DNA of 64,000 bases. Origin: Euwallacea fornicatus. Lineage: Eukaryota; Arthropoda; Insecta; Coleoptera; Curculionidae. A program made the translations under genes and the position numbers. The stretch covers positions 1 to 64,000 of the forward strand of contig NC_089565.1 of NCBI RefSeq assembly GCF_040115645.1. Reading direction: 5' to 3'. The notes below the pieces were generated by a model that was given only the letters and a program-made list of their open reading frames with translations, did no database searches and was not told the DNA's origin. Below, piece after piece: positions 32,992-43,546 of this stretch (the first letter of the stretch is position 1; the number at the start of each line of letters is the position of its first letter).

Positions 32992-34776
32992 TTATCCTAA
33001 GTTATTCCGTCTCTCGACACAAGTTTCCAGTAACGTCCGCTTAGGGTGTCTGTATTGTGATTCGTGCGTCAGCCTTGTCAAACATAGAAGTTTTAACATT
33101 TTCCAGTTCTCCTCGTTGTCGATCCATTTTTGCTGTGTTGACTGCATTCTGTCCGTAATTTTCTGTATTCCAACTCGTTCGTAGAGTAAACACGTACTGG
33201 GATTGTGTAGAGGATTAGTGGGATGTCTGATTCTAGTGATTGTCCTTAGAACTATTTGTTCAGTAGTTTGTATGTATCGTTTAGTTTTTTCTGTTGCGTT
33301 TGCAAGTAGGATACAGCTGTAGTCTAGTAATGGTCGACAAATAGTTTTATATATGTGAGTTGCTGTTCTCGTACTCACCCCCACGTCCTTGTACGTAAGC
33401 ACTCGGAAGTGCTTAGCTCGTTTCATCATTTCTGTTCTCATGAGCTGCTCATGTTTTGTAAATTTTAGTTTATTGTCCAAATGCACTCCCAGGTACTTCA
33501 CGCTCAGACTGGGCCTCGCCACCTGTTCGTCCGCTGTAATTGTAGGGGAGTTGTGTTTGATTTGGTGGTGAGGTATTAGTAGCTGATTTTTGTTAGCGTT
33601 TGGTTTTAGTCTCCATTTATACAGCCAGGTCATTGTTTGGTCTGTCAGCGTTTGTAATGTCTTCACGGCTCCACTTGTATTTTTGTCATGGGTGACCAGA
33701 GCTGCATCGTCGGCGTACTGCAAAATGTATGATTTCCTGTCAAGGAGACCCGGTTGCAGTATACTGTGGTTATTGATGTCGTAGCAATACACACCATAGA
33801 GCAAGGGGGAGAGGGGGGATCCCTGTGGTAGGCCCTGCCGCGGAGAGAAAGGAGAAGAAAGGGTTTGCTTAATTCGTACTTCAATTTCTCGGTCATGAAG
33901 TAAGTTTCTTATGGTATGCATCATGTACTCGGGAATACCCATGCAAAATAGCTTGAACAGCAGTCCCGCATGCCACACCGAGTCGTAGGCTTTATTTATG
34001 TCCAAAAGTAGTACTGCTGATCGACCGTTCTGTAAATGTGTAGTTTGTATGTTGTTTACCAGAGTGTATAGTGGATGTGTCGTTGAGCTTTTTACTTTAA
34101 ATCCGAACTGGTAATCTGGTATATGCTTTTTTGTTAATTTTTGGAGTCTGTTTTTAATTATTTGTTCGAAAAGTTTGCTAATGGTGGGCTGCAGCGTAAT
34201 AGGTCTATAGTTCTCCATTTTAGTATTGTCAGTTCTATTTTTAGGTATTGGAATTACTATGCCGGTCTTCCATGCCTGCGGTATTATGTTTTTTTTAATG
34301 CATTCATTCATTTGGTCTGTGATAATTTTGTGGGAGACGGCGGATAAATTTTTAAGTATGTTAGCTCTAATATTGTCCTTTCCTGGTGCGGTATTTTTTA
34401 ATTTAATCAGTGCCTCGTCAAACTCAAAGGTGCTAATTTTTTCGTATGTCCAGTTCCTGCTGTCGTAGTTGCCAAAGTAGTTGACATACCATTGATTTAC
34501 CGCCATCCAGTTTTGTGCATCAAATTTAGCGTCTTGGGCTATCGTAAACACTTTCTGGTAGCGCTTGGCAAATGCCTCGGCCTTGTCCTTGTCGGCCTGC
34601 AGATCTTTCCCGTTTATGTTAATTGCGCCTGTAATGTTTGTTTTCTTGTACTTCGATAACTTTTTAATTTCCGTCCAGTAAGTTCGACCACAGTCATTTT
34701 CAATTTCTCGGCAAGCCTTCTTCTGACGAAATGGGCTATCAACCTTTTGGTCTTTCTGCCCTTGAGTGTATACATT
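32992..34776 (-). CDS. Jockey-type reverse transcriptase, partial
   Basis: The frame stays open upstream of its first GTG/ATG, to about 34,776, so the protein began further 5' in a part now lost. NDCGRTYWTEIKKL near the start is the pre-RT linker. LKNTAPGKDNIRANILKNL, MENYRPITLQPTISKLFEQI, LLLDINKAYDSVWH, GLPQGSPLSPLLYGVY and the catalytic LQYADDAAL follow in the standard order of Jockey-clade reverse transcriptases. The thumb region and a C-terminal tail end at a stop at 32,992. No internal stop is visible, which suggests a fairly recent insertion despite truncation. It is not autonomous. Confidence 0.85.
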   Translation of the reverse strand, partial: NVYTQGQKDQKVDSPFRQKKACREIENDCGRTYWTEIKKLSKYKKTNITGAININGKDLQADKDKAEAFAKRYQKVFTIAQDAKFDAQNWMAVNQWYVNYFGNYDSRNWTYEKISTFEFDEALIKLKNTAPGKDNIRANILKNLSAVSHKIITDQMNECIKKNIIPQAWKTGIVIPIPKNRTDNTKMENYRPITLQPTISKLFEQIIKNRLQKLTKKHIPDYQFGFKVKSSTTHPLYTLVNNIQTTHLQNGRSAVLLLDINKAYDSVWHAGLLFKLFCMGIPEYMMHTIRNLLHDREIEVRIKQTLSSPFSPRQGLPQGSPLSPLLYGVYCYDINNHSILQPGLLDRKSYILQYADDAALVTHDKNTSGAVKTLQTLTDQTMTWLYKWRLKPNANKNQLLIPHHQIKHNSPTITADEQVARPSLSVKYLGVHLDNKLKFTKHEQLMRTEMMKRAKHFRVLTYKDVGVSTRTATHIYKTICRPLLDYSCILLANATEKTKRYIQTTEQIVLRTITRIRHPTNPLHNPSTCLLYERVGIQKITDRMQSTQQKWIDNEENWKMLKLLCLTRLTHESQYRHPKRTLLETCVERRNNLG

Positions 34777-34962
34777 TCATTTTAGGGTCTCACTATTTGC
34801 AATTTTTCTTAAACTAGGTGTTGTGTAAGCGGGACTAATGCAGGGGGTAAGGGAATAAGGTGTTTGTGGGTGTGACGATCGTTTTTTTTGCAAATTTCTT
34901 TACAGGCGGATAATGATAAAGGTATTATTGTTAGTACCATATTAAATGTGTAGTAGAGCAAA

Positions 34963-36036
34963 ATGCCTCGTGCGCGCCAAAATGCAGTTTATCGGCAGTT
35001 AACTCCCCTTGAAAGGAGAAAAATTGTTGGTATGCGTGAGGCAGGTTTACCTTTCCGCGAAATTGCACGTAGATTGGATCGAAACGCATCAAGAGTGCTA
35101 AGAGCTTGGAGAGATTGATCTAACGAAGGGTCAGTAAATTGTCATCGTGGTAGTGGCTGTCCAAGAATGACGAACCAACGCGAAGATCGGCGACTTCGTC
35201 GTTCAGCGACAGACGCCCCATTTGAAACAATTCCGTTTCTTGATACTAACTGGGTAGCCACCCTAAATCGAAGGGTCTCCCTTAGTACGATGTATCGCAG
35301 AATTCGAAGTTTTGGACTAAATTCATATCGTCCTATGCGTCGGCTTCCATTATCACGAAACCACAGTGTGGCTCGACTGGAGTGGTGTCGTCTGAGAGTG
35401 CAATGGGTGGATGAGTGGAGAAGAATCGTGTTCAGTGATGAGAGCCGATTTTGTTTATGGCGATCAGATGGACGGTTACGTGTTAGAAGGCGCAAAGGAG
35501 AGCGATTAAATTTTGATTTTTTGGAAAGGCGTCATTCTGGTTTAACACCAGGTATCATGGTTTGGGGTGCCATCTAGTATGGTAGTCCGTCTCCTCTTGT
35601 TTTCATTTATGATAGATTAAATGCTCAGAGGTACATTAATAGTGTCTTAGAACTGATTCTTGTACCATACATGCACGACCATCCTGGAAGCACATTTCAA
35701 CAGGATAATGCGCGACCACATGTAGCCAACCATACTTTGAGGTATTTGAAAGCTGAAAATTTGGATACTTTGAGGTATTTGAAAGCTGAAAATTTGGATA
35801 CTTTGCCTTGGCCAGCTCGGTCTCCAGATTTGTCTCCAATAGAGCATGTATGGGATATAATGGGTCGGAGACTTCAACGTTTAGCTCGCCCTCCAAAGAC
35901 CATAGATGAACTCCGAGAGCAGGTGCAGAGTGCCTTGGATACAATACCACAGGAAGATATTGACAATTTAATATTAAGCATGCCACGTCGCTCACAGGAA
36001 TGTATTAATTTAAGAGGAGATACCACCCATTATTAA
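34963..36036 (+). pseudogene. Tc1-like transposase with two stops and an in-frame duplication
   Basis: The frame starts MPRARQNAVYRQLTPLERRK and continues through MREAGLPFREIARRLDRN (helix-turn-helix). It is stopped by TGA at 35,116-35,118, probably a former Trp codon, and by TAG at 35,575-35,577. FSDESRFCLW carries the first catalytic Asp, FQQDNARPH the second, and LSPIEHVW the Glu. Between the second Asp and the Glu lies a direct 33-bp duplication, so the spacing is 45 residues instead of 34. The C-terminus SMPRRSQECI is in frame. Dead on several counts. Confidence 0.88.
35734..35799 (+). repeat. 33-bp in-frame tandem duplication in the transposase
   Basis: The 33-bp unit starting actttgaggtatttg is repeated exactly (35,734-35,766 and 35,767-35,799), adding a second TLRYLKAENLD to the protein. 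The two units are identical, so the duplication is young relative to other damage. Confidence 0.95.
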
Positions 36037-36380
36037 ATTATTATTAAATTTTTTCACTTATTCACAATAATTTTCTTTTGATATTTTGATCGTTCTTATC
36101 TATTATCCGACCCAACGTAATGCCAGAATTTCAAACGTGTACCATGTGTTCTTCTTGGTGTTGCGATTTTTTTGGAAGTCAGTGTAATTGCATTCCTATA
36201 ATGTTATAAACAAAACTGTTCAAAATGCATACCAAATAAGTATTTGCACACTAATGTTTATTTGCAAAATCGTATCAACTTATTTTTTGTATGGATTGGA
36301 TGTTTTGTTTTTTTATTAAAGTTTCAATGTTATTGATATTTTGGAGAAATTTGTTTAATTTAAACTTGATCGGTCGAAAG

Positions 36381-36604
36381 ATGAGTCCGAAAAAAGGTGA
36401 AATTGATATATCCAAACGTACAAGAATAATTTGACTTCATGAGAGTGGTAAAAGTTATAGAACAATAGCCAACAGTGATAATGTGTCATTTTCGGTAGTT
36501 CGTTATGTAATAAAAAGGTATGAAGAAACGGGAAACATACAAAATAAACCCCGTTCTGGAAAACCGAACAAACTGAACGTGCGAGAAAAATGATTTGTAA
36601 TTAG
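36381..36604 (+). pseudogene. Tc1-like transposase, N-terminal half
   Basis: ATG at 36,381 starts MSPKKGEIDISKRTRII, then a TGA stop, then LHESGKSYRTIANSDN, YVIKRYEETGNIQNKPRSGK and PNKLNVREK, with a second TGA just before the insertion point. This is the first helix-turn-helix and GRPR-like linker of a Tc1 transposase. The rest of the gene is 13.6 kb away at 50,229. Confidence 0.85.
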
Positions 36605-37256
36605 TGTTAAGGGTGTTCCTTCGATAAATGAAACACGACAAAGACAATTTGTTTTATGTAAAAATGGACTGTATTAACTATGCACTTATCTCAAAAGAAT
36701 GTAAGAATCTTGGTCTAAGTAACGAAGAATAGGGAGAATGCTTATTGGGCGGGTTACACGATATGATGCGGATCACATCCCGTCACCGACGTAGCTTTCA
36801 CCCGACAATACCACAGGAAGAGCAGAAAAAAAGAGAGCGAAAATTGCTCCGATTATCCCTTAAGTACTGACCCCGAAGAATTCCAACCAGGGGCGCACCA
36901 CCACCAAGAACCATTATAAGCTATGGCTACAACGAATCCCATAACTCGTGGCCATCTGGGGAATATCTATACTAATCGCTTTTCTGGGAATATTGCGGGT
37001 CCAACAAATTGACCATCAAAGCAATAGTCCCTTAGAGAAAGCTTCTTCGACTAGTAGCACATTCCCCAACCAAAGCGTATCCTTAGCTTTGGCCTGATGG
37101 GCCATGTGGTCTGGCACCCAGATGGTATTCTCCGAATAAGTATCGCAGTACATAGGCGTAACTTAAGGGAGTAAATGACAGTACACAATAAACCTAACAT
37201 TAACAACAATAAAAAATAAATAGAAAACAAAAACCAATAACTTAGAGTCCCTAACA
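36605..37256 (-). repeat. 3' LTR of the outer BEL/Pao element
   Basis: 652 bp. It differs from the partner LTR by tactgacc/tactaacc, gtacac/gtatac, and single-base length changes in ccct(a)tagag and an A run. The last codon and stop of the element's pol gene lie in its first six bases on the coding strand. Confidence 0.95.
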
Positions 37257-37660
37257 TGCCCCCGGCCTTGAAGCGCTTGCAGCGTCTTCAATGACAGTGT
37301 TCGTCGGCAGGGGATATATCTTGCTAAAAGAGCGTTTCACCAAACCACTAGAAGTTCTCAAAGTAGCCACACGATTCACTCCATCCTGGCCAGGGTGTAC
37401 TGCAACTACTCGTCCCATGCGCCATTTGGAGGGAGGAAGGTTGTCATCCTTGACAAGCACAAGTACCCCTTCCTGGACGTCCTGCTGACGTGCCTTCCAC
37501 TTGACCCTCTGCTGCAGTTCGCTGACATATTCCTTGCTCCAACGCGTCCAAAAGTGCTGCTTGATTTGTTGGATCCTTTGGAATACCGACAACCGATTTG
37601 CAGGAATATGCTGCAGGTCTGGGTCGGGCAACTCCGTGAGACTTCTTCCAATCAGGAAGT
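37251..37660 (-). pseudogene. Outer BEL/Pao pol, C-terminal piece
   Basis: This is the end of the outer element's pol, cut off from the rest by the inner element but in a compatible frame. It reads PDPDLQHIPANRLSVFQRIQ, FWTRWSKEYVSELQQRVKWK and VLVKDDNLPPSKWRMGRVV, the DUF5641-type domain that follows integrase in BEL/Pao polyproteins. The stop codon (37,251-37,253) lies inside the 3' LTR. Confidence 0.93.
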
Positions 37661-37665
37661 GAGCG

Positions 37666-37941
37666 TGTTGGGGAGTGGACTGTATTTGGGGTTGGACTCT
37701 GTTTATCTAAAAGTCCCGCGGGGTATTTTCACTTCGAACACATTTTCTTTAGAAGACCAGCTTAATAACTAACATAGAGTTGCAAGACCTCTACTGTCTA
37801 TCTATCTTATGGTATTCCCCCTTTTTCCCGAAGTTCCGTTATTTTCCGCTCCAGCGCTGGCAGCGCCGGAACCGACGTAAGTCAGGTTGACGCCGGGGCG
37901 CGGGAGTTTCGAATCTAACAGAACCCCTGGGATTCTAAACA
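37666..37941 (-). repeat. 3' LTR of the inner BEL/Pao element
   Basis: 276 bp, TG...CA. The only difference from its partner is ggttggactctg here against ggttggattctg there. A GC-rich stretch (about 37,853-37,900) includes ccagcgctggcagcgccgg, which holds short dyads. Confidence 0.96.
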
Positions 37942-38113
37942 TACTCCCGCCCGTTGAAAGGATGGCTTTCAACCAAAGGAAACCACGTAATTCGACTAAA
38001 GTCTAACAAATCACTTAAACTAGACTTAAGATACCTACAAATTTTAACATTTAAATTAAAGACAAAGGCGCGTAGGGCATTCTAAGAATATTTGGATAAA
38101 TTGGGGAGAGGCC

Positions 38114-41100
38114 TCACGAATCCTCTTCGGCCTGAGAGGGGAACGGGCATAGGCGCGCCACTGCTCGTCGGATCGTCCCCTTTTTGATGCGCAGCATGAC
38201 TACCCGTACGACGCCATCTTTGCCTGGGTGCAGTTCGGATATGATACCCAGCTGCCACTGCATGGGTGGTGAATGATCCTCTTTGATCAAAACTAAGGTG
38301 CCTTCGCGAACATTGTGTCCTTCCCGCCTCCATTTGACTCGCCCCTGAAGTTCGGAGATGTATTCTTTGGACCAGCGGGTCCAGAAATTTTGCTGGATCT
38401 GTTGGATCCGCTGGTGACGGGAGAGACGTCCTTCTGGCAGATGGAGGAGGCTCGGGTCTGGAACGGCCGTAAGTGACCGCCCGATCAGAAGATGAGAGGG
38501 TGTCAGTGGCGGTAAATCGAGAGAGTCAACGGAAAGAGGAGTGAGGGGGCGGGAATTCAGGATGGCAGCTATTTGAGCCAATAGAGTGTACAATTCTTCA
38601 AAAGTTAATAAAGCATTACCCGCTACTCTTTTCAAGTGGTATTTTGCTGATTTCACCCCTGCCTCCCAGAGGCCACCGAAATGGGGGGAGTAAGCTGGAA
38701 TGAATTTCCAGTTGAATTGCGCTTTCGCCAAGGCGCAGGTCAAGTGAGACTCTTCGTTTTCAAGGAACTGCCCGAGTTCCCGAAGCTCCGAGTTTGCACC
38801 CACAAAGTTGGTACCATTATCGGACCTTATCACGCTAGGCATGCCCCATCGGGAGGCAAAACGCCTTAAGGACATTATGAACGACTCGGTAGTTAAATCG
38901 GACACTAATTCGAGATGGATGGCTCTGCTAGCGAAGCATATGAATATTGCCACATAGCATTTTGAGGTGCCGCACCCACGGCCCTTCCGGTCCTTTATAT
39001 TGAAGGGGCCGGCGTAATCAACGCCGGTGATGGAAAAGGCAGCATTTGGAGTGACTCGATCGTAGGGCAAGTGCCCCATTAGAGGGGGCACTGACTTGGG
39101 ATTTGCTTTGAAGCACGGCACGCAATTACGTACAACTTTCCTAGCAAGATTTCTACCACCTAACGCCCAGTATTTTTCGCGAATATTTGCTAAAAGCGTT
39201 TGCGGACCCGCATGAAGGAGGCGCTTGTGCTCTTCGATGAAAATCAACTGGGTGAGAGGGTGTTTAGCTGGAAGAATCTGGGGATGGCGCTTATCGAAAT
39301 CAAAATTGGAATTTTCCAATCTCCCGCCGACTCGGAGCACTCCCCTTGGGTCCATAAAGGGATTGAGGTTACTCAAAGGGCTCTTCGAAGGCATACGCTG
39401 GTTTTTGGACAGGACCTCGATTTCCCTTTGAAAACATTGAGCCTGAGTGACTCGAATCAAGTGATGCATGGCTTCGTATGTTTCCTCGATGCTAGGAAGC
39501 AGCGACGCACCCACGTTTTTCGCGTATCTTGTGTGATTGATAAACCGCCAGACATAAGCCATGACACGTCTCAACCTGGGAAGGGATGAAAAACGCTCGA
39601 AGGGTATAATAGCAGAGTGCTCTTGCACTGATACTGAGACGGTTTGGGGGACCTTCATCTCCAATTCGCTGGAATTGGGCCGACCTGCTTCTGAGAATTT
39701 GAGATTGGGAGAGGCTAGCCAGGATGGTCCCGTCCACCACTGAGTCGAGTCCTTTAATGCGCGGGGACTCACACCTCGCGATAGCAAATCGGCGAGATTC
39801 TCTTGAGACACCACATGGTGCCATTCCGCTGGGGACGACAGAGACTGTATCTCTGCAACTCGATGGCGGACGAAAGTCTTAAGACTCGAGGGCTCAAACC
39901 TTATCCAAGCAAGGACAATAGTGGAATCACACCAGTAAAACTTACCGGTGATTGGGAGGTTGATGGACTTGACGACTGCATTCATCAATCTTGCAGAGAG
40001 CTGAGCTGCGCAGAGCTCTAATCTTGGAATCGTGAGGGAGGTTACTGGAGCCACCCTGGATTTTGCGCAAAGCAAGCGAGAGACAAAGGCCCCTTGAATA
40101 TTGATAGAACGTATATAGATTGCGGCTCCATACGCCTTTTCACTTGCGTCGGAAAATGCGTGAATTTCGAACACGGAGGAGTCGACGCTGCTGACGAATC
40201 GAGGGACTGCAATACGATTAATTTCAGGTACCTCCTGAATAAAGGTATGCCACGGAACTGATACATCTGGAGGCAACTTTTCGTCCCAGTCGATCTCTTT
40301 TCGCCACAATTGCTGAAGCAGGGTCTTTGCATTGACGGTACACGGACCCAGAATGCCGAGCGGATCAAAGATTTTAGCGATGATTGAAAGCATCGCGCGT
40401 TTAGTGTACTCCTTGACAGCGGGCTGCTCTGCCAAGTTGTAAGTTAAATTATCATCTTGGCTATTCCACGATAAGCCTAGAGTTTTCACGGTCTTGTTTG
40501 CGCCCAGATCAATGGTATGGCAAGGTAGCTCGGCATCAAAGATCGTTGATTGTTCGATGATCCGCGGATCATTCGAAATCCATTTTCGAAGCGGAAAACC
40601 AACTGATGATAGGATTTGAGACACGTCTGCGCAAATTTGGACGGCCTTAGGGATTGAATTGGCTCCATATAGAAAATCATCGACGTAAAAGGAAGTTCGA
40701 ATAGCTTCAGCAGCTTCCGGGTGCGATTCTTGAACTTCATCAGCTACCTGAAAAAGGCAGCGAATCGCAAGGAACGAACTCGAGGCTAGCCCATACGTTA
40801 CTGTACTTAACTCATACCTTTCAACTGGCTGGGTTGGATCCGCTCTCCAAAGGATTCTTTGGAACGAACGCTGCTGGGGTTCAACGAGGATCTGTCGATA
40901 CATCATGGAAACATCAGCTCCTACCACATAGGGGTAAATTCTGAACCTCAGCATTGTGGAAAATAGTTCTGGCTGAATCGTTGGCCCAGTCATGTGTACA
41001 TCATTAATAGAAATGCCAGTAGATGTAACCGCGGATCCATCAAAGACTACGCGGAGCTTGGTAGTCATGCTGTCCTTTTTCAGGACCCCATGATGAGGCA

Positions 41101-43321
41101 AATAGTAAACGTGCTTCGGAGGTTGAACTTCATCGACCACTTTGGTCATGTGACCAAAATTGAGATAGTCTTGCATGAATTTGACGTACATGTCCTTTAA
41201 CGCGGGATTGCGTGCGAATTTTCTTTCCATGGCGAAAAATCGTCGTTCGGCTTGTTCAAAGGATTCTCCTAGGGAATCTAGAGACCCTTTGAACGGGATT
41301 GTAACAATGAACCGACCATTTTCATCCTTTCGGATGGTTTCCGAAAATATTTTTTCGCACGCACGCTCTTCGCTGGAAAGGGCTAGGAATTGTGGACATT
41401 CCTCAACTTCCCAAAAATTTTTTAGAACAAGATTCAAGTTGGTGTCCCTGGGGTTGGAAATTGTAGCGAGGTTGCAAAGGGTAGAATTCCCTACTGGATT
41501 TATGGATGGAAACCTTCCGGAGATAACATAACCCAATTTTGTTTTATGCAAGTACGGATATTTTTGGAGTTCCTTGCAAAATAGGTCCCAAAACAAATCA
41601 ACGCCGATAATCATATCAATTGGTTTGGGTTTCTGAAAGTTGGGATCGGCAAGTCGAATGTTTTTGGGGAGGTCAAAACCTTTCAGATCCATGGGTCCGG
41701 CTGGGATATTGCTAGTGATCCTTTCGGACACAAAGAATGTCAAGCTTGACTTGAAGCTGGTGTGCTTGGACTGAATGCAAGCTTGGGTTGTTTCGGAGAC
41801 ATTGGACTTGCATTGATTTATACCGATGACCCGAATATTAGTGGGGGTCACGGGCAATTGTAATTTCTCACACGCGACTTTTGACAGAAAATTCGACTGC
41901 GAACCGGAATCCAATAAGGCTACGCAATCTTGGAAGGAACCTGAAGGGGATTGCACCTGGACGACCGCGGTTGGCAAGATACGAGTGATACTAGAATCAG
42001 TTCGGCAAAGATTGACGCTCACAGGGAGAGCTGTTTGGGCAGGCGCTTCAGCTATTGGATTATCACGCTCCGCGGAGGCGATCTTGGGGAGATGAAGCAA
42101 CGTGTTATGGGATTTTTTGCACTTTTTGCACTTATATGAGGATTTGCATTCATAGGAAGAATGCCCAGGACGGAAACAATTTAAACATCGATGTAACTCT
42201 TTCATTTTATCGATGCGAGCGGGGACGGGCATTTGCAAAAGCGCCGGACACACATATAGTAAGTGATGCTCTTTGCACAGGGGACACACCGAACCTTGCG
42301 CGGCAGCATGAGAAAATGTTGTCCTTTTGGACGATGGCTTGCCCGAGGATAAGCCATGGACATTTACCTGCGCGGGTTTCTCCGAGTCCGCGGCTTTGCG
42401 GGCTAGAAGTTTGCATTGCTTTTGGAGGAAATCGAGCAAGTCGTCATTCTCGGGTGGGTCGTTTGAGTCGACACGCTCTTTTTCCCACTCTGCCTTGGTT
42501 AATGAATCGAGTTTTCGAAGAACGATTTCGATAAGAAGGCTATTCCAAGTTTCGACTGGTTGACCGAGAGCCTTTAAAGCACGCAAATGAACGCTTACAT
42601 TTCGATAAAGGGAGTTCAAAGCAGGATGATTACATTTTACAATTTTTGGGAAGTCTAAAATTCCCTCAACATGCTTGTGGATCATGAAAGGCTTGTCCTC
42701 GTATTGCCTTTTGAGCAAATCCCAAGCCTCCTCATAATTTTTCGCGGATATGTCTAAACCTGCAATGGCCGTCGCGGCTTCTCCGATCAAAGACATACTG
42801 AGATATCGGAACTTTTCGATCGCGTCGACGGAGTCATTCAAATGGATAACCTTTTCGAAATGGTCATGGAACATGGCCCATTTGTCATAGGACCCATCAA
42901 ATTTGGGGAGCTGCAGACTCGGAACCTTGACCTTGCCTTTTGCTTCGCGAACAGAGCTATGCTCAGTGCCATGAATCGAAGGAGCGCTTTCGTTTAATGG
43001 TTTTTTGACGCATCTGTCGATGAGACAGTGCGCGGCTGCGGATGCCTTATAGAAACGGGATTCTACGGCGTCCCGTTCTTTGAATATGTTTTCTAAGTCT
43101 TTCCCATTAGCCAGCTCCTCTATGGAACTCTGAGCAATGTTAAAATCTGAAAGGGCTTCTTCGATTCTATGAATGCGTTGTTCTAACTCAGCAATGTCTA
43201 GTTCGGTCAACTCGTTCTTCTCTTTGGCTTCTTCAAGACTCTTAACATAGTTCCTGAAAGTCGTAATACGCGCCTTGGCAGAAGCGCGCTTGCGCACTAA
43301 TTTTGCCATGCTATCTTCCAT
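38114..43321 (-). CDS. Inner BEL/Pao gag-pol polyprotein, intact
   Basis: 1,735 codons without a stop. ATG at 43,321 (MEDSMAKLVRKRAS) is chosen because the frame upstream is only open leader. The gag domain includes LPKFDGSYDKWAMFHDHFEK. Zinc knuckles start at Cys379 (CLNCFRPGHSSYEC). The aspartic protease has Asp471 in LLDSGSQSNF. The reverse transcriptase has GADVSMMYRQILVEP and YVDD at 879-882, and RNase H has HAFSDASEKAYGAAIY. The integrase carries an HHCC domain (EEHKRLLHAGP, CVPCF) and a triad Asp1435, Asp1501, Glu1553. A DUF5641-type C-terminus (WTRWSKEYISELQGRVKW) closes it. Length and order match full BEL/Pao polyproteins. The product would be cleaved into particle and replication proteins in the cytoplasm and nucleus. 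Confidence 0.96.
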   Translation of the reverse strand: MEDSMAKLVRKRASAKARITTFRNYVKSLEEAKEKNELTELDIAELEQRIHRIEEALSDFNIAQSSIEELANGKDLENIFKERDAVESRFYKASAAAHCLIDRCVKKPLNESAPSIHGTEHSSVREAKGKVKVPSLQLPKFDGSYDKWAMFHDHFEKVIHLNDSVDAIEKFRYLSMSLIGEAATAIAGLDISAKNYEEAWDLLKRQYEDKPFMIHKHVEGILDFPKIVKCNHPALNSLYRNVSVHLRALKALGQPVETWNSLLIEIVLRKLDSLTKAEWEKERVDSNDPPENDDLLDFLQKQCKLLARKAADSEKPAQVNVHGLSSGKPSSKRTTFSHAAAQGSVCPLCKEHHLLYVCPALLQMPVPARIDKMKELHRCLNCFRPGHSSYECKSSYKCKKCKKSHNTLLHLPKIASAERDNPIAEAPAQTALPVSVNLCRTDSSITRILPTAVVQVQSPSGSFQDCVALLDSGSQSNFLSKVACEKLQLPVTPTNIRVIGINQCKSNVSETTQACIQSKHTSFKSSLTFFVSERITSNIPAGPMDLKGFDLPKNIRLADPNFQKPKPIDMIIGVDLFWDLFCKELQKYPYLHKTKLGYVISGRFPSINPVGNSTLCNLATISNPRDTNLNLVLKNFWEVEECPQFLALSSEERACEKIFSETIRKDENGRFIVTIPFKGSLDSLGESFEQAERRFFAMERKFARNPALKDMYVKFMQDYLNFGHMTKVVDEVQPPKHVYYLPHHGVLKKDSMTTKLRVVFDGSAVTSTGISINDVHMTGPTIQPELFSTMLRFRIYPYVVGADVSMMYRQILVEPQQRSFQRILWRADPTQPVERYELSTVTYGLASSSFLAIRCLFQVADEVQESHPEAAEAIRTSFYVDDFLYGANSIPKAVQICADVSQILSSVGFPLRKWISNDPRIIEQSTIFDAELPCHTIDLGANKTVKTLGLSWNSQDDNLTYNLAEQPAVKEYTKRAMLSIIAKIFDPLGILGPCTVNAKTLLQQLWRKEIDWDEKLPPDVSVPWHTFIQEVPEINRIAVPRFVSSVDSSVFEIHAFSDASEKAYGAAIYIRSINIQGAFVSRLLCAKSRVAPVTSLTIPRLELCAAQLSARLMNAVVKSINLPITGKFYWCDSTIVLAWIRFEPSSLKTFVRHRVAEIQSLSSPAEWHHVVSQENLADLLSRGVSPRALKDSTQWWTGPSWLASPNLKFSEAGRPNSSELEMKVPQTVSVSVQEHSAIIPFERFSSLPRLRRVMAYVWRFINHTRYAKNVGASLLPSIEETYEAMHHLIRVTQAQCFQREIEVLSKNQRMPSKSPLSNLNPFMDPRGVLRVGGRLENSNFDFDKRHPQILPAKHPLTQLIFIEEHKRLLHAGPQTLLANIREKYWALGGRNLARKVVRNCVPCFKANPKSVPPLMGHLPYDRVTPNAAFSITGVDYAGPFNIKDRKGRGCGTSKCYVAIFICFASRAIHLELVSDLTTESFIMSLRRFASRWGMPSVIRSDNGTNFVGANSELRELGQFLENEESHLTCALAKAQFNWKFIPAYSPHFGGLWEAGVKSAKYHLKRVAGNALLTFEELYTLLAQIAAILNSRPLTPLSVDSLDLPPLTPSHLLIGRSLTAVPDPSLLHLPEGRLSRHQRIQQIQQNFWTRWSKEYISELQGRVKWRREGHNVREGTLVLIKEDHSPPMQWQLGIISELHPGKDGVVRVVMLRIKKGTIRRAVARLCPFPSQAEEDS

Positions 43322-43416
43322 TGCGGCAATGCAATCAAATATAAAATGTAAACAAAAGGCAATTGAACGAAATTCAAAAAAGGATTTCAAAATTAAAACT
43401 TGATTTTTTGTTGTAA

Positions 43417-43546
43417 ATCGATTTTTAAATATCGATTTTTGGGGTGCCGAAAATTCGATATCGACTTTACGTTATCGACTTGAATTGGAGTATCGACGTG
43501 GGATGATGGCGTATCGATTATTTTAATTCGATACGTTGGGATCGAT
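43417..43546. promoter_or_regulatory. Cluster of CGATA/TATCG motifs in the inner BEL leader
   Basis: Seven exact CGATA or TATCG pentamers lie in 130 bp between the 5' LTR and gag (43,430; 43,456; 43,459; 43,473; 43,491; 43,512; 43,529), plus ATCGAT at 43,417 and 43,541 and one more CGATA at 43,613. In Drosophila, CGATA clusters bind BEAF-32 and TATCGATA binds DREF. A binding array in the leader is plausible by analogy with the insulator of gypsy, but nothing here proves binding. Confidence 0.5.

Larger units (their letters stand above)
32390..34780 (-). mobile_element. Jockey-type non-LTR retrotransposon, 5'-truncated
   Basis: A reverse-transcriptase frame (32,992-34,776) is followed on the minus strand by about 575 bp of 3' UTR, which ends with aataaa (32,420-32,430) and a (TA)n tail. 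No endonuclease or ORF1 is present; the 5' end stops at about 34,780, beside a different transposon. Truncation of this sort is normal for LINE-type insertions. Confidence 0.8.
34800..36184 (+). mobile_element. Tc1-like transposon, degraded left end
   Basis: The right end reads ttttttggaagtcagtg (ending 36,184) followed by TA, a typical Tc1 terminal repeat. I could not find a convincing left partner; the left boundary near 34,800 is set only by the end of the Jockey-type element. A transposase pseudogene occupies 34,963-36,036. Confidence 0.6.

Noticed and set aside
42055..42534. Plus-strand frames opposite the inner BEL gag-pol
   Set aside because: All are antisense shadows of the intact 1,735-codon gene, with no motifs of their own.
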